64,000 bases of DNA, taken from contig JASAMV010002329.1 in NCBI GenBank assembly GCA_030248065.1, forward strand, positions 57,570 to 121,569. The letters run 5' to 3'. The notes beneath the pieces were generated by a model. That model saw nothing but the letters and a program-made list of their open reading frames with translations, searched no databases and was not told the DNA's origin. Of this stretch, positions 50,201-60,363 are shown piece by piece; positions within the stretch are counted from its first letter, which is position 1; each line of letters begins with the position of its first letter. Position numbers and translations under genes: made by a program. Origin of the DNA: Rhynchonema sp. JSB1_4 (Eukaryota; Nematoda; Chromadorea; Monhysterida; Xyalidae).

Positions 50201-50255
50201 TTTGATAACTTTGTTGTTGACTGTTTGTGTCCAGAATGTGGTTAGGTGGTTTTAG
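44296..50255 (+). CDS. TIKI-type membrane metalloprotease (Wnt N-terminal cleavage)
   Basis: Ten exons: 44,296 to about 44,473; about 44,950-45,210; 45,637-45,727; 45,981-46,109; 46,277-46,473; 48,779-48,973; 49,341-49,506; 49,583-49,661; 49,767-49,883; 49,985-50,255. TIKI proteins cleave the N-terminus of Wnt ligands and so inhibit Wnt signalling. Diagnostic segments: [18 protein letters not shown] with the GxxH metal motif, [46 protein letters not shown], and [19 protein letters not shown]. An N-terminal signal peptide ([10 protein letters not shown]) and a C-terminal hydrophobic run ([15 protein letters not shown]) at the very end suggest membrane or GPI anchoring. Between PQWMN and ADYLF there is a basic insert containing RRKQRR that I do not expect in vertebrate TIKIs. 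Exon 2's acceptor is uncertain. Intron 5 is 2.3 kb. Confidence 0.92.
44679..44769. mobile_element. 91-bp hairpin MITE in TIKI intron 1
   Basis: GTAATATGCGGGTGTGCTTT at the left pairs with AAAGCACACCCGCATTATTAC at the right; GTGGGC/GCCCAC continues the stem. Only about 30 bases are unpaired. No clear target duplication. Confidence 0.6.
46474..48778 (+). other. Large TIKI intron (intron 5)
   Basis: This 2.3 kb intron separates the exon ending ALETSQ from the one starting VLFVLNRT. It carries short chance ORFs only. I saw no clear transposon or nested gene. Confidence 0.5.
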
Positions 50256-50633
50256 ACGTGTCCTGCATTTTACGTCACTGAAAGTTTGTAGCTTTTTGTT
50301 TCAGCAAAGAAAGTCTTAGTTTTGGCATACAGACAAATGAATGGTATTTTTCTGCAAAATTCGAATTTTAAAATTTATATCGGGCATGCGATGTACAAAA
50401 CTGGCAGAGTTTATTCTTTGATACAAAGTCAATTACATTGTAGTGCTGTGATTTTCGTCTCATTTTCAATGATTCTATTTTGACTCGATCTTCAATACTG
50501 ATTAAAGCCGAAAGTATTCAAGGTGTACAGGGTCTTTATTTGTTTTTGTTTACTCGTATATGTTTTCTGCATAATACTAGGGTTTGTTGTTCTTTCTATT
50601 TTTGCGTTGGTTTGTGTCGGTTGAGTGGCCATA

Positions 50634-50639
50634 AATAAA
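50634..50639 (+). terminator. Possible polyadenylation signal AATAAA for TIKI
   Basis: The first clean AATAAA downstream of the TIKI stop (about 380 bases), upstream of the next plus-strand gene. Position is reasonable but unproven. Confidence 0.35.
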
Positions 50640-50913
50640 CGTTTGTTGCATGATTGTTAGCCTGCATAGGTAATTAATGACGAATATACTGTGTGTTTGA
50701 AATCTTCCATCACGGACAGGAAAACGTACACTAGGCAACTGAGGTAAAATGTGCAAGCGTTTCGCACGCGTGTTCCACGTGGAACTTCGTGGAACGTGCA
50801 AAAATTTCAAGACAAAGTTCAGCAAACAAATTGATTCGCAATATAATTTTTACGGATTTTCGGATTTGCACTATTTAGCTGACAAATACCTACAACACAA
50901 AAATTTCATCACC

Positions 50914-51663
50914 ATGCTTCAAATAAGTACTCTGATTTATTCAATGCTGATGATTGCCGTCGAAGTCGTTGAATCAAAAGCAACGGTCGGTCAAACAACG
51001 TTGCGACAAGATTGCGAGAACAACAATGAAGTCGTCGAAAAATCGGCATTCGTGGACGGAAAATGCTACGTTCTTCAAACAAGGGATGCAAATTTAGCAA
51101 GGTCTGCTTGCGGAGATAGCAAAATTTCTGAACACTTCGGCCCTGGAAAGTGGACAAACATGGTGGGAAACCAGGAACTTTTGGACAAACTAAAATCAGT
51201 GAGTTTATTCCCGTACACCGTCGTTTAACTTGAGCACCATTTGGGGACACAGTAACCAAGTCTGCGAGCTATAACTTCAGGCCGGGCTAAAGGACATAAT
51301 CCAAGAGGACAATTTCTGCAAATACGCACCAAAAGGTATAAAAAATCATTCTGACAATATTTGTGATCTTTCAAATCACCGACCTCCTCACAGAACGAGA
51401 AGACAATATGCTCCCGACACCAGACGTTGAGAAATCAGAAGCCGGCAAGGGCAATAAATCGGAAGAAGGACCAATAAACAAGACCCTGCTCTACGGAATC
51501 ATTGGTAAGTCGAGCAAAATGAGCGCATGTTTACATGAACCAAATTTTGAAACATCATATTTCAGGTACGGTTGGTTGTGTGGCAGTGGTGTTGATTGTT
51601 GGATTGGTAATCATGCTGACCATCAAGGGAAGGGGACAACAACAAAATGATAATGATGTCTAA
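50914..51663 (+). CDS. Unrecognised small type I membrane protein
   Basis: Four exons, 50,914-51,198, 51,281-51,335, 51,394-51,504 and 51,566-51,663, give 182 residues with all junctions in frame. MLQISTLIYSMLMIAVEVVE is a plausible signal peptide. The ATG at 50,914 is preferred to an upstream in-frame ATG at 50,749 because it puts the signal first. The ectodomain of about 100 residues has few cysteines (CENNN, GKCYVLQT, RSACGD, NFCKY). A charged linker leads to a single transmembrane helix, GCVAVVLIVGLVIMLTI, and a short polar tail (KGRGQQQND...). The order GKCY...C...ELLDKLK faintly recalls the first half of a C-type lectin domain, but the domain would be far too short. No family is recognised. 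Confidence 0.7.
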
Positions 51664-51738
51664 AATTATTATTTTATCATGATGTAAAGAAATACGGTAG
51701 GTATGGTTTGTTTCTTAGTCGCTCTGATTTATAACTGT

Positions 51739-53461
51739 GGCCTTTTTCACCAGACTGCATAGACTGCATTGACTGCATAGACTGCATCACACGCATTTGA
51801 TAGAATGCAGATTTTCTACAGTAACCCGGCTGGAAGCTTGAAAATTACAGGGTTGCTGTTATACATGTTTGCGTGTATTAACTTTGCGTAAACACCCCTT
51901 TTTTGCACGAAAATACCTCATTCTACAGTAACCCAATGCAGTCTGGTCATGGTTTTGAAAATTTTCAATCGCGTGTATTATCTTTGAATTAGACTGCATT
52001 TCCATGCAGTCAATGCAGTCCAGTCATTTTTTTGTTTTTTAAAATGGGTTATGGTATGTGCATTTCGTGTGTTATTGCCGTGTGCGCAAATTACAACGTA
52101 CAAATTAATAAATAACACGGTACATCACAGTTAAGGCGGAAATTCATGGTATTTCAGACATCACGTAAAAACGTGGGTCAAAATAAAGTAATTTGATTGA
52201 AATCGTTTGCATATTTATATGACGAGATTCGATTTGACCAGAAACTGCGATTCTACGCAGAAGAAAGAGGTACAACGAACAACATAATACATGAGCTAAA
52301 CTGCGGTAGAGCCATGTGTACTTTACCTATTAGTATTTCTTAATTCTCCTAACTGCACTATTTAATGACTAAACAGTAACTTACATGCCACTTGCGAACG
52401 CTGGCAACTGATCTACATTGAACGTTTTAGTGAACGTGTTTCTGGGTGCGTGTGTGCATGTAAAACTGTATCAATCTATGTCTTTGCTGCGCAAGCAGAT
52501 AACCTGCTGACTTACACACATTTCCATCTTCTGTGGACCAAAGAAACACATATGCAAACTGCAAAAACAGCAACAAAACCCCTACAGTCTTCCAGTTTTA
52601 TAGTGACATGATCAGAACGACCCATTCTATGACACTATAGGAATAGTGCTATTTATCTGCCTAGCGGCACATCGGAGACAAAAAACACGCGTTGCAAAAT
52701 ATGAAGCTGCACTGTCGGATGCACCACTATAAACAGGGACGACTGTGCAAAACGGTGTTACACCCACATGGAAACCACATGCGTTTTTGGATGAGAACCA
52801 AATCATATAAGGGCGCCCTTAGTCATAGTGGAAAATGGAAATGGAAATGCAAAAAATATTCTATGTCCAAGTTTTCCATTTCCATTTCCAATATGACTAA
52901 GGGCATACTGGAAATGGAAAATGGAAATGAAACAAAACATTTTCAGTGTGAAATTTGACCAATCAGCGGCCGAGAATTGAGTGGAACAGAAAATGTTTTT
53001 GTCACATGTCAAAACATGGCTGCTGCAGTAAATGTTTTATTTCATTTCCATTTTCCATTTCCAGTATGCCCTTAGTCATATTGGAAATGGAAATGGAAAA
53101 CTTGGACATAGATTATTTTTTGCATTTCCATTTCCATTTTCCACTATGACTAAGGGCGCCCTAAAATATATATCATGCGGTACAAGGTATGAATATATAC
53201 ACATAGATGACCTGAACTGTACTGCTTTATTGTTGGTTGGTGCTTGGGCGCGTTTACCTCCAAATTGTGTTTTTACGAGTTGGGTTCTGCCAACAATAAA
53301 CACATACAGTAACCCAATTAGACTGCATAGACTGCATTTGCTACAGTATACCCAAATCATTATGACTAGACTGCATTGACTGCATTGTCCACTTTAAACA
53401 GACCCTGTATCAATGCAGTCTATCTGGTCAATGCAGTCTATGCAGTCTAGGGAAAAAGGCC
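51739..53461. mobile_element. GGCC-ended TIR element with GACTGCAT arrays and 7-bp TSD
   Basis: The left end GGCCTTTTTCACCAGACTGC and the right end GCAGTCTAGGGAAAAAGGCC are inverted copies. A direct 7-bp duplication TAACTGT abuts both (51,732-51,738 and 53,462-53,468). GACTGCATAGACTGCATTGA arrays fill both subterminal zones. No coding sequence. A second element (52,811-53,161) is inserted in it. Termini and duplication length match the element at 56,005-57,097. Confidence 0.85.
52811..53161. mobile_element. PIF-like MITE nested in the GGCC element, TAA duplication
   Basis: The ends GGGCGCCCTTAGTCATAGTGG and its complement are perfect, flanked by TAA (52,808-52,810 and 53,162-53,164). Arms of about 130 bp contain GGAAATGGAAATGG arrays, and each arm is itself a hairpin because CCTTAGTCATA recurs inverted within it. 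The centre (about 52,935-53,030) is single copy. Non-coding. Confidence 0.9.
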
Positions 53462-54015
53462 TAACTGTAGCCGTGTACCCACACAATCGGGACGTGTCTT
53501 GATCTCTATTGCTGTAATCCATCATTGACCATTATCATGTAATGTGACCAAGTGTTCGTGAAATATGAAACCAATCTGCGGAATTATTTGACGATTACTT
53601 ACTCACACCTCAAGGTTTTTGTTTTATATCAGGGCATGATGCTCAAAACAATTGGCAATGTTTATGCGAACGTGTTGTGCTGTCAGAGTCTGACAGTCTG
53701 GTCTTCATTCCCGCATGGAATTCACAGCTGCACCTTTGCAACGTGCTGACAGTAATAACCTTTCATTTATGTATTCTCACACTCAAAAGTAAGCAAGGCA
53801 GGTGCAAAGAATTACTCTCGCGAAAGATAGGAACATTGGGCTATCTCATACACAAGCCTTTCGTGTCCTCAACTCAGCTTCATGCCATTTTAGTGGACGC
53901 ACACTGACTGGTGGAGAATTTGTCCGAAATGACCCCGGGCCCCAGTCACTCTGTCTTAACTATACTGCGCTATTGGTTGTTCGGACAAAATATTTTCACC
54001 CCCTGAATATGATTC

Positions 54016-54131
54016 CGTATCTTTTCGGTCCAGCATGCTTTTCGGTCCACAGCACTGTCCGGGTGTGGACCGAAGATCACCTGGACCGAAAGTAACATGG
54101 ACAGAAAAGCACTGTGGACCGAAAAGATACG
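54016..54131. repeat. Hairpin repeat with TTTTCGGTCCA words
   Basis: CGTATCTTTTCGGTCCAGCA at the left and GGACCGAAAAGATACG at the right are inverted copies, and the word CTTTTCGGTCCA or its complement recurs between them. It looks like a very small MITE; the edges are uncertain. Confidence 0.6.
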
Positions 54132-54156
54132 AAATCCTGAAATTTAGCCAGCAGAG

Positions 54157-54470
54157 CTATAGTCTGTTGATTATATTTCGACATAGTGTATAAGCCTCAT
54201 TCAGCGGTGTTTGGAGCGGGATGGATCTAAGCCATTCTGAATGAATGTTTCAGGCATTGCCAATTCAGCCGCAGTGCCATTGAACATTGTTGGTGTCGTG
54301 CGATGACAGGCCACGTGTCTTGGCGCCACGCAGCAAGCAATGTTCAATCGGTCTTTGCCTGAGTTGGTAATACCTGAAACATTCATTTAGAAAGGCGTCG
54401 ACCCAGCCCGCTCCAAACATCGCTGAATAGGGCTTATACACTATGTCGAAATATAATCAACAGACTATAG
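54157..54470. mobile_element. TIR element, CTATAGTCTGTTGATT termini
   Basis: CTATAGTCTGTTGATTATAT at the left is mirrored exactly at the right. The arms stay similar for about 65 bp through ATAGTGTATAAGCC and TGTTTGGAGCGGG. An inner pair (AATGAATGTTTCAGG and complement) extends the palindrome. TA or CTATAG duplications at the ends are ambiguous. Non-coding. Confidence 0.8.
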
Positions 54471-54477
54471 CAGAGGA

Positions 54478-54660
54478 ATCACGTTGCTGCAGCGCTGAAA
54501 CATTCCGCTAACTGCATACTTTGTGTGATCGCGCAGCGCAACGTCATTTCCTGGTTTGTTAATTCAGGAAAAATTTTGGATGGATTCTCATGTTATTGTG
54601 CGACCAACATCATTCAGGGCTGTTTGAGCTGACGATTTGCGTGGACGACTGAACAATTAG
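54478..54660 (+). repeat. Dispersed repeat, copy 2 (partner near 500)
   Basis: It shares ordered blocks with 500-665 (CACGTTGC, GAAACATTC, GTGATCGCGCA, CAACGTCATT, TTCAGGAAAAA, TTGTGCGACCAA). Starts immediately right of the TIR element at 54,157-54,470. Confidence 0.6.
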
Positions 54661-55205
54661 CAGACAACCAATTAGTAAATAAACATTCCATTTCACGTGA
54701 ACTGATTTATTGATTCGTCGAAAAAGTATAATACATACTGTACGTAAACATTTTTGATAAAGAAAAACGGTCTGCCCTTCTGTTCAATTCTCAGAAGCAG
54801 AAGAGAAGTGCATTGTTTTGCGCCGCGCTGCTTTCACTTGTGCGCTAAGTGGTCTTATTTATCGACCTCAGTCACGCAAACCAATTTTTGTCCTCACAAA
54901 CTTTAGCGAAGCACAAAAACAGCATCAATAACACTGCCATCGGGTTCTCAAGGAGCCGTATTTGGCTCATTAATTGCGAGAAAAGAATGAGTTTCTTTCG
55001 TTGGCGCACGAATCTCGTTTTTGATTATGCCAATTGCACAGTCACTGGAACGATCAGCAGTGGAAGCGCGACGAGGTTGAGGTTGCAATCAGTTTGATCC
55101 CCCAAAACTCAGTACCGTGTTTGTATCTTCTACATATGTATCTTCGCACCTAATGCCTGCTTTTACGGTGAGTTGCTTGATTGTAAAACGACACTAACAT
55201 TGTTG

Positions 55206-55588
55206 TATACTCCATCCAAATGCTGATCAGACATTTTTCTGAAGCTTGCTTGGCCAGATCCAATAATGTTCCGGTTCCGATTTCACGTATTTCGAAACCG
55301 AAAGAAAAAGGAACGCACATATACTGTATGTATTTGGCAAAAAACACGCTCGCCACCTTGGTGCGTGAATTCCCTTATTTTGACTCCCAAGACATTTCTG
55401 CGTTGAACAACGTTGCTGTTCTCATGCGCACGCAACAAATTAACGTCAGCCAGCTGGAACTTGTCATCCTCTCTATCGGCTCATTCTCTTTCTTTTGTTT
55501 TCGAAACACGTGAAACCGGTACATTATTAGCTCTTTGCAAGCAAGCTTTAAGAAAGGGTTTCTTGAGCTCGTAGTGGACTACATACAG
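55206..55588. mobile_element. MITE family member A (inverted relative at 58,705)
   Basis: The interior from GCTTGCTTGGCCAGATC to TTAGCTCTTTGCAAGCAAGC matches, in reverse complement, the interior of 58,705-59,065. For example, GTCAGCCAGCTGGAACTTGTCATC here is GATGACAAGTTCCAGCTGGCTGAC there. Its own ends are inverted copies around GCTTGCTTGGC/GCAAGCAAGC. Outer ends are eroded. Confidence 0.65.
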
Positions 55589-55841
55589 TTGCCCACAGTG
55601 GCATAACCAAAGGATTTTTCACCGTTTTATTTTGACCCTCAGTTCCACGTTTTCGATGTGGGTTGTGTTTTTAATCAGGGCGTCAATTTATGTCAATCGC
55701 GAACCAGGATCATGCCAGTGCATGATCGTTATAATGTTCTTGTTTCTGCATTATACACACTGCCGGTGTGCCTGCTAGGCGCCGATAATGAAAACGGGAA
55801 CGCAAGTACAAACCAAAATCCTTGATGAACAAAAAATTGCT

Positions 55842-55914
55842 TGCTCCAACTGGGACTTGAACCCAGGTCCTTTCGCTAACCGGGCGACTGCTCTACCAAC
55901 TGAGCTATCGGAGT
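55842..55914 (-). tRNA. tRNA-like gene, nominal anticodon GGU (Thr), unusual position 33
   Basis: On the minus strand a 73-nt cloverleaf can be drawn: acceptor ACTCCGA/TTGGAGC (one A-C mismatch and a G-T), D-arm GCTC-AGTTGGTA-GAGC, T-arm CTGGG-TTCAAGT-CCCAG. The A box (TAGCTCAGTTGGT) and B box (GGTTCAAGTCC) are canonical. The anticodon arm GTCGC-CCGGTTA-GCGAA has a mismatched outer pair and C instead of the near-invariant U at position 33, which gives anticodon GGU. It could be functional, a pseudogene, or the head of a tRNA-derived SINE. Confidence 0.65.
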
Positions 55915-56004
55915 AGCGCATCTTGGACAGTTTTTGGTTTTGTACTTATGCACTTGTGGTTGCCGTTAATGCCGTGTTTTGCCACCCATTTGCGAATTAA
56001 TATG

Positions 56005-57097
56005 GGCCATAGCGACCTGGGAACCCATGTTACCCATGTTACCCAGCCACAGGGTCTACGCCACAAGCCTGGGTGCCCTGGGTACCCAGGTCGAAATGTT
56101 CGCGAAAAAAGCGTGGGTACCCTGGGTACCCAGGTCGAAATGCGCATGCGCTTGCATGCACATGCATGCCGACTACGGCGTCAGTGTGAAAATGATAGTC
56201 AGAAAAACAACATTTCCGAACACTGTAACGCCGTATCACGCCGAGGGCTTAGTGCAGTCATGATAGTTTGAATAACAACAACATGCAGCCATACATGGCG
56301 TCGAAACGTGTTTGAAAAAGTCAATTGGAAAAACACAATTAGAAAAACACCACTATTCATTTGACACATACAGACAGGCTTAGTGCAGTCATGATAGTTT
56401 GAATAATAACAACATGCAGCCATACATGTCGTCGAAACGTGTTTGAAAAAGTCAATTGGAAAAACACAATTAGAAAAACACCACTATTCATTTGACACAT
56501 ACAGACAGGCTTAGTGCCGTCATGATAGTTTGAATAATTACAAGTCAATTGGAAAAACACAATTAGAAAAACACCACTAGACATTTGACACATACACACA
56601 TTTTAGATTAGCACCCTAACACCAATAAGACACCCCGACAACCGTGAGACCGTAGTGGCGCACCTAGAACTGGGCCACCCAACGCAACACAGGCAACACA
56701 CAACACAGAACGCGCAGGCATGCGCGTGCATGCTACATGCACAAGTCAATGCGCGTGCAAGCAAGATGTGCATGAAAATACTAATTTAGTTTCAATTGGG
56801 TACCCAGGGTACCCAAAAGTAGGAGAATTCGCGCACGCGCGAATTCTTATACATGGGAAAAGCAGAAATTCCAAAACTGCGACCTGGGTACCCACAGCCG
56901 GCAAAAGGCAGATATGTGAGGCAGCCGCAGCCAAAAAAGTGCTTTATGCCAATCCCGAACACACGTGGACATATTTAGTTGACACCCTGTAATTCCAAAT
57001 CTTATTTCTGCTTTTTTTGGAAAATCTGCCTCCTATCTTTTGCATGGTGGGTAACATGGGTAACATGGGTACAGTGGGTACCCAGGTCGAAAAGGCC
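56005..57097. mobile_element. GGCC-ended TIR element with GGGTACCC arrays and 7-bp TSD
   Basis: The left end GGCCATAGCGACCTGGGAAC and the right end GTGGGTACCCAGGTCGAAAAGGCC are inverted copies over about 22 bp. Both are abutted by the direct 7-bp repeat TAATATG (55,998-56,004 and 57,098-57,104). GGGTACCCAGGTCGAAA and GGGTAACATGGGTAACATGG words recur near both ends. No protein coding region is recognised. It contains a 131-bp tandem repeat. Confidence 0.85.
56248..56600. repeat. 131-bp tandem repeat, about 2.7 copies
   Basis: The unit starts CTTAGTGCAGTCATGATAG and includes AACAACATGCAGCCATACAT and AAAACACCACTATTCATTTG. It begins at 56,248, 56,379 and 56,510. The third copy lacks a middle segment. 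Identity between units is near complete, so the array is recent. Confidence 0.85.
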
Positions 57098-58704
57098 TAA
57101 TATGAGCAGATTGCCTGCAACCTGGAACTTTTCAATACTAAACTTTTTTGTCTCTTTCTTGTCGCAAACCTGCACAAACACGAAGCTCGGCAGATGTGTA
57201 TTGCATAGTTACATTAGCTATGCATACAGTAGGTACCCTTAGTTGAGCATAGGTGCAAGGAATAAAGTTTTGAGTCCTCCGCCTTGTTTGTCATACCGCT
57301 ATCAGAGGGACCCGGCGCCCCCTGTGCGTGAACAACGCATGGAAAAATTGTTTTATAAATATTTTTTGCACAATTTTGTTCCGCTTGAAAGAACCGCTTT
57401 TCTTGGTTAGTGTTGCGTCAGAGAGTTCGCCAGCCTTGGGTCAAATAGGTTCTGCTTGAAAACGGTTGGGGGATGAAACAGCAACGAAAAAACAACGGGT
57501 GCAGATGGTGCAGGCCCACACCTATTCCAAGTTCGAGCCTAAGCATTTGCAAGCCTATCCTCAAAATAGAGGCTTTACATGTACAAGAACAGCTGCTCGT
57601 TGTTTTTTCACCATTGTGTTTTCGGCCGCTCTTTAATCGTCTCTTGAAACCATGTATATACATACATAGATGATATACGCATATACGGTGCATTCAAGTT
57701 GGACCCAAACAAGACGCATTCTGTGTGTATGTACGCGGAGGCTGTTGGTCTGCGCCACCTTTTCAAAAAGCTGGTCTGTGTTGCAAAACTAGAACATTGA
57801 CAAATTTGACACCCGAGGAAACGCACAGTATCTGTTTCTTCTTTAACGAAGCACACCGTTTGCCATTCTGGCCTGAAACCAAATCCGGCTTCTGCGGCCG
57901 AATTATGCGGGAATACGGCTGTTGTGATGACAGGTTTTGTTCACGCCAAATGCACAGTGCGCAAGTTTGGATATACATGTATCACCTATGGAACCTGTGT
58001 CACGCGCCACCACGCCCTTATTGTAATCGATTCAGGGCGGATCACTTCCGTCTCTGGTCACGTTTGGGCTTGGAAAATGACATTTCAATATCTGCTGATG
58101 ACAGTCTATAATTGTGCCTTGAGGGTACCGGCTTCTGGAAATTGGCGCGTTGCCAAAAAAATATTCGTGAAAAAAAGTTTTCCGCCCTTTCGTCAGGTTA
58201 GAGTTGGTTAAAACAATTATTACGCAGTTATTTCAGTAAACAGAAATACATTTTTCCAACTCTTTGTTTTTCAAAATTTTTGGCCAGTTCTATGTAAATG
58301 CAGTTGTCATTGAGTTGACGACACTGTAGTTTTGCGCACGTCAGTGCACAGCGTGGTCACAAATCAATTCAGTGAATTCGCTAATATCCGTGACAATGCA
58401 TTCTACCGTATAATTCTGCGATCCAACGTTTATTTTGTTCAAACCAGCTGCTACATAGCATTCTTGCTGCACGTGATCAGGCCAAAGCAGATTATTCCGC
58501 TGCGTTTATTAGATGTTTGCGAGCAGTCAATTTGTTTCCATTTCAGTCTCCCTGACGCATAATCAGTGGTTTGGGTCTATGATCTGACCAAGGACAAAAA
58601 TGCACATAAACTCAATTTATCACCATTATCGTTCGTTTTTGCAACAACGCAGTAACTTTCACTCGCTCGCTTTAGGCGGCACTGTGATCATATCGCCGCT
58701 TACA

Positions 58705-59065
58705 TATAGTCCAACCACGAGCTCATGAGACGACTTTTTTAAAGCTTGCTGGCCAGATTAAAAAATGCTCCGGTTACACGTGTTTTCGCAAACAAAAGAA
58801 AGAGATTGGCCGAGGGAGATGATGACAAGTTCCAGCTGGCTGACCTCAATTTGTTGCGTGCTTACGCGAATAGCAGCGATGTTCAGCACACAAATGTTTT
58901 GGGAGTCAAAAGGGAATTTACGCACCGAGGTGGAGAGAGTGTTTTTAAAAAATACATGCGTTTCTCTTTCTTTCATTTCTGAAATACGTGGAACCGGAAC
59001 ATTATTGGATCCGAACAAGCCAACTTCAAAATAAAGTCGTCTCATGAGTTCGTGGCTGGACTATA
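58705..59065. mobile_element. MITE family member B, TATAGTCCAACCACGAGCTC termini
   Basis: The left arm TATAGTCCAACCACGAGCTC then ATGAGACGACTTT is mirrored by AAAGTCGTCTCATGAGTTCGTGGCTGGACTATA at the right. The interior is the reverse complement of that of 55,206-55,588. Non-coding. Confidence 0.8.
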
Positions 59066-60028
59066 CTTCTTAGCGATCCCGTGTGTTACCTTACAAGTGC
59101 AGTTACCTAATGAGTTAAAATGCGGTTTTTAGTTGCTGTATACTATGTTTCCTTTCGGTTTACAGTGCCATTGTATCAGTGTTTGATTTGTTCGATATTC
59201 GGAGTGCGTTTGTTTTCTGCACGAGAAATTAGTTTCTCGTGCCTCATTTTTCACTCTCAAAGCTTGCAATTCCAAATGCCTTGTGTTGTGTTACCTGCAT
59301 GAAAACAAATGAAAGCACTGGTCACTGGAGGCCTGTCATTCATTCATCATTACATCATTATTCTCTGATGGCGAAAGTCTAATCCGAATCAAAGTCTGTC
59401 CACACGTACTGCACGCCCATCGCAACATTATTTTTTGTTCTCAGTCGCAGTCGAGTTCGTTTTGGCTGGGGGCCAGCGTTATCCGCAAAAGCAGAACTTT
59501 TTCCGGTATTCAGCTAATGCAGTGATTCAAAATAATGATGCCAAAGGTTGGCCTGTGCTGGTTTTTTTCGATAAGGGCGCCAACCCGTGATGAGCTTCTG
59601 TTATTCCTGTATGTGCCAGTTCATAACCGTATTTGCTTGGTGACAACAGCGAGGCAGGCTCTGCGGCGCAAATGTACAGAAGAGGCTACGGATTATCACC
59701 GCTTTCCCTCAGGACTGTTTATCGGTGCATCTTTCTGCGCGCCATTATACAGTAGGTAACTAATCGCACCGCACCGGTACCACCCGGGCAGACACTTGTT
59801 TATCTCAATTGCGTTTTCGTTCCTGTTCTATCATGTTTCGAAACAGGACCTTGAAAACTAAAAACCGATCCTGCATGACGATTGGTTTGTTTTCGTTTTT
59901 TGGCAGAAGAAAACGTCACTGGCTATGCATATTTTTGACGGTGCGTGGGAAATTGGAATACTATTTTGTACTTTGTGTGTGGATCTACGGTTGGTCCACT
60001 TGGCAATAGGTATTCAATACCGTATGTG

Positions 60029-60363
60029 TATAGTCCGTCCATCAGCTCATGTCACTTTGTGATGCTGCTGGCCGACTTGTTCCCTTCCTCCACGTCCTAA
60101 TGAAAGAGAAATTGAGTTTCCGAAAAAAATTAGTTTCGCTCCTAAATTGTTTTTTTTTTCGTGAAATCGACGTGTTTTGTCCATTTCAATTTAATTTAAG
60201 TTTAAATTTGATCGAACTCAATCTTTTTCGACGCATTTTATCATTTTTTAGTTTTTTTTGCAAAAATCGGTCACACTCAATTTCTCATTCATTAGAACGT
60301 GGAGGAAGGGAACGAAGCAGTCAGCAGCAACGAAAAGTGCCATGAGCCGGTGGACGGACTATA
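60029..60363. mobile_element. MITE family member C, TATAGTCCGTCCATCAGCTC termini
   Basis: TATAGTCCGTCCATCAGCTC at the left and GAGCCGGTGGACGGACTATA at the right are inverted copies. The arms run about 65 bp to GGAAGGGAAC. The termini resemble those at 58,705 (TATAGTCC, GCTCATG) but the interior differs, so this is a related subfamily. Confidence 0.75.

Noticed and set aside
56248..56600. CRISPR-like array
   Set aside because: A continuous 131-bp tandem repeat without unique spacers, inside a eukaryotic transposon.
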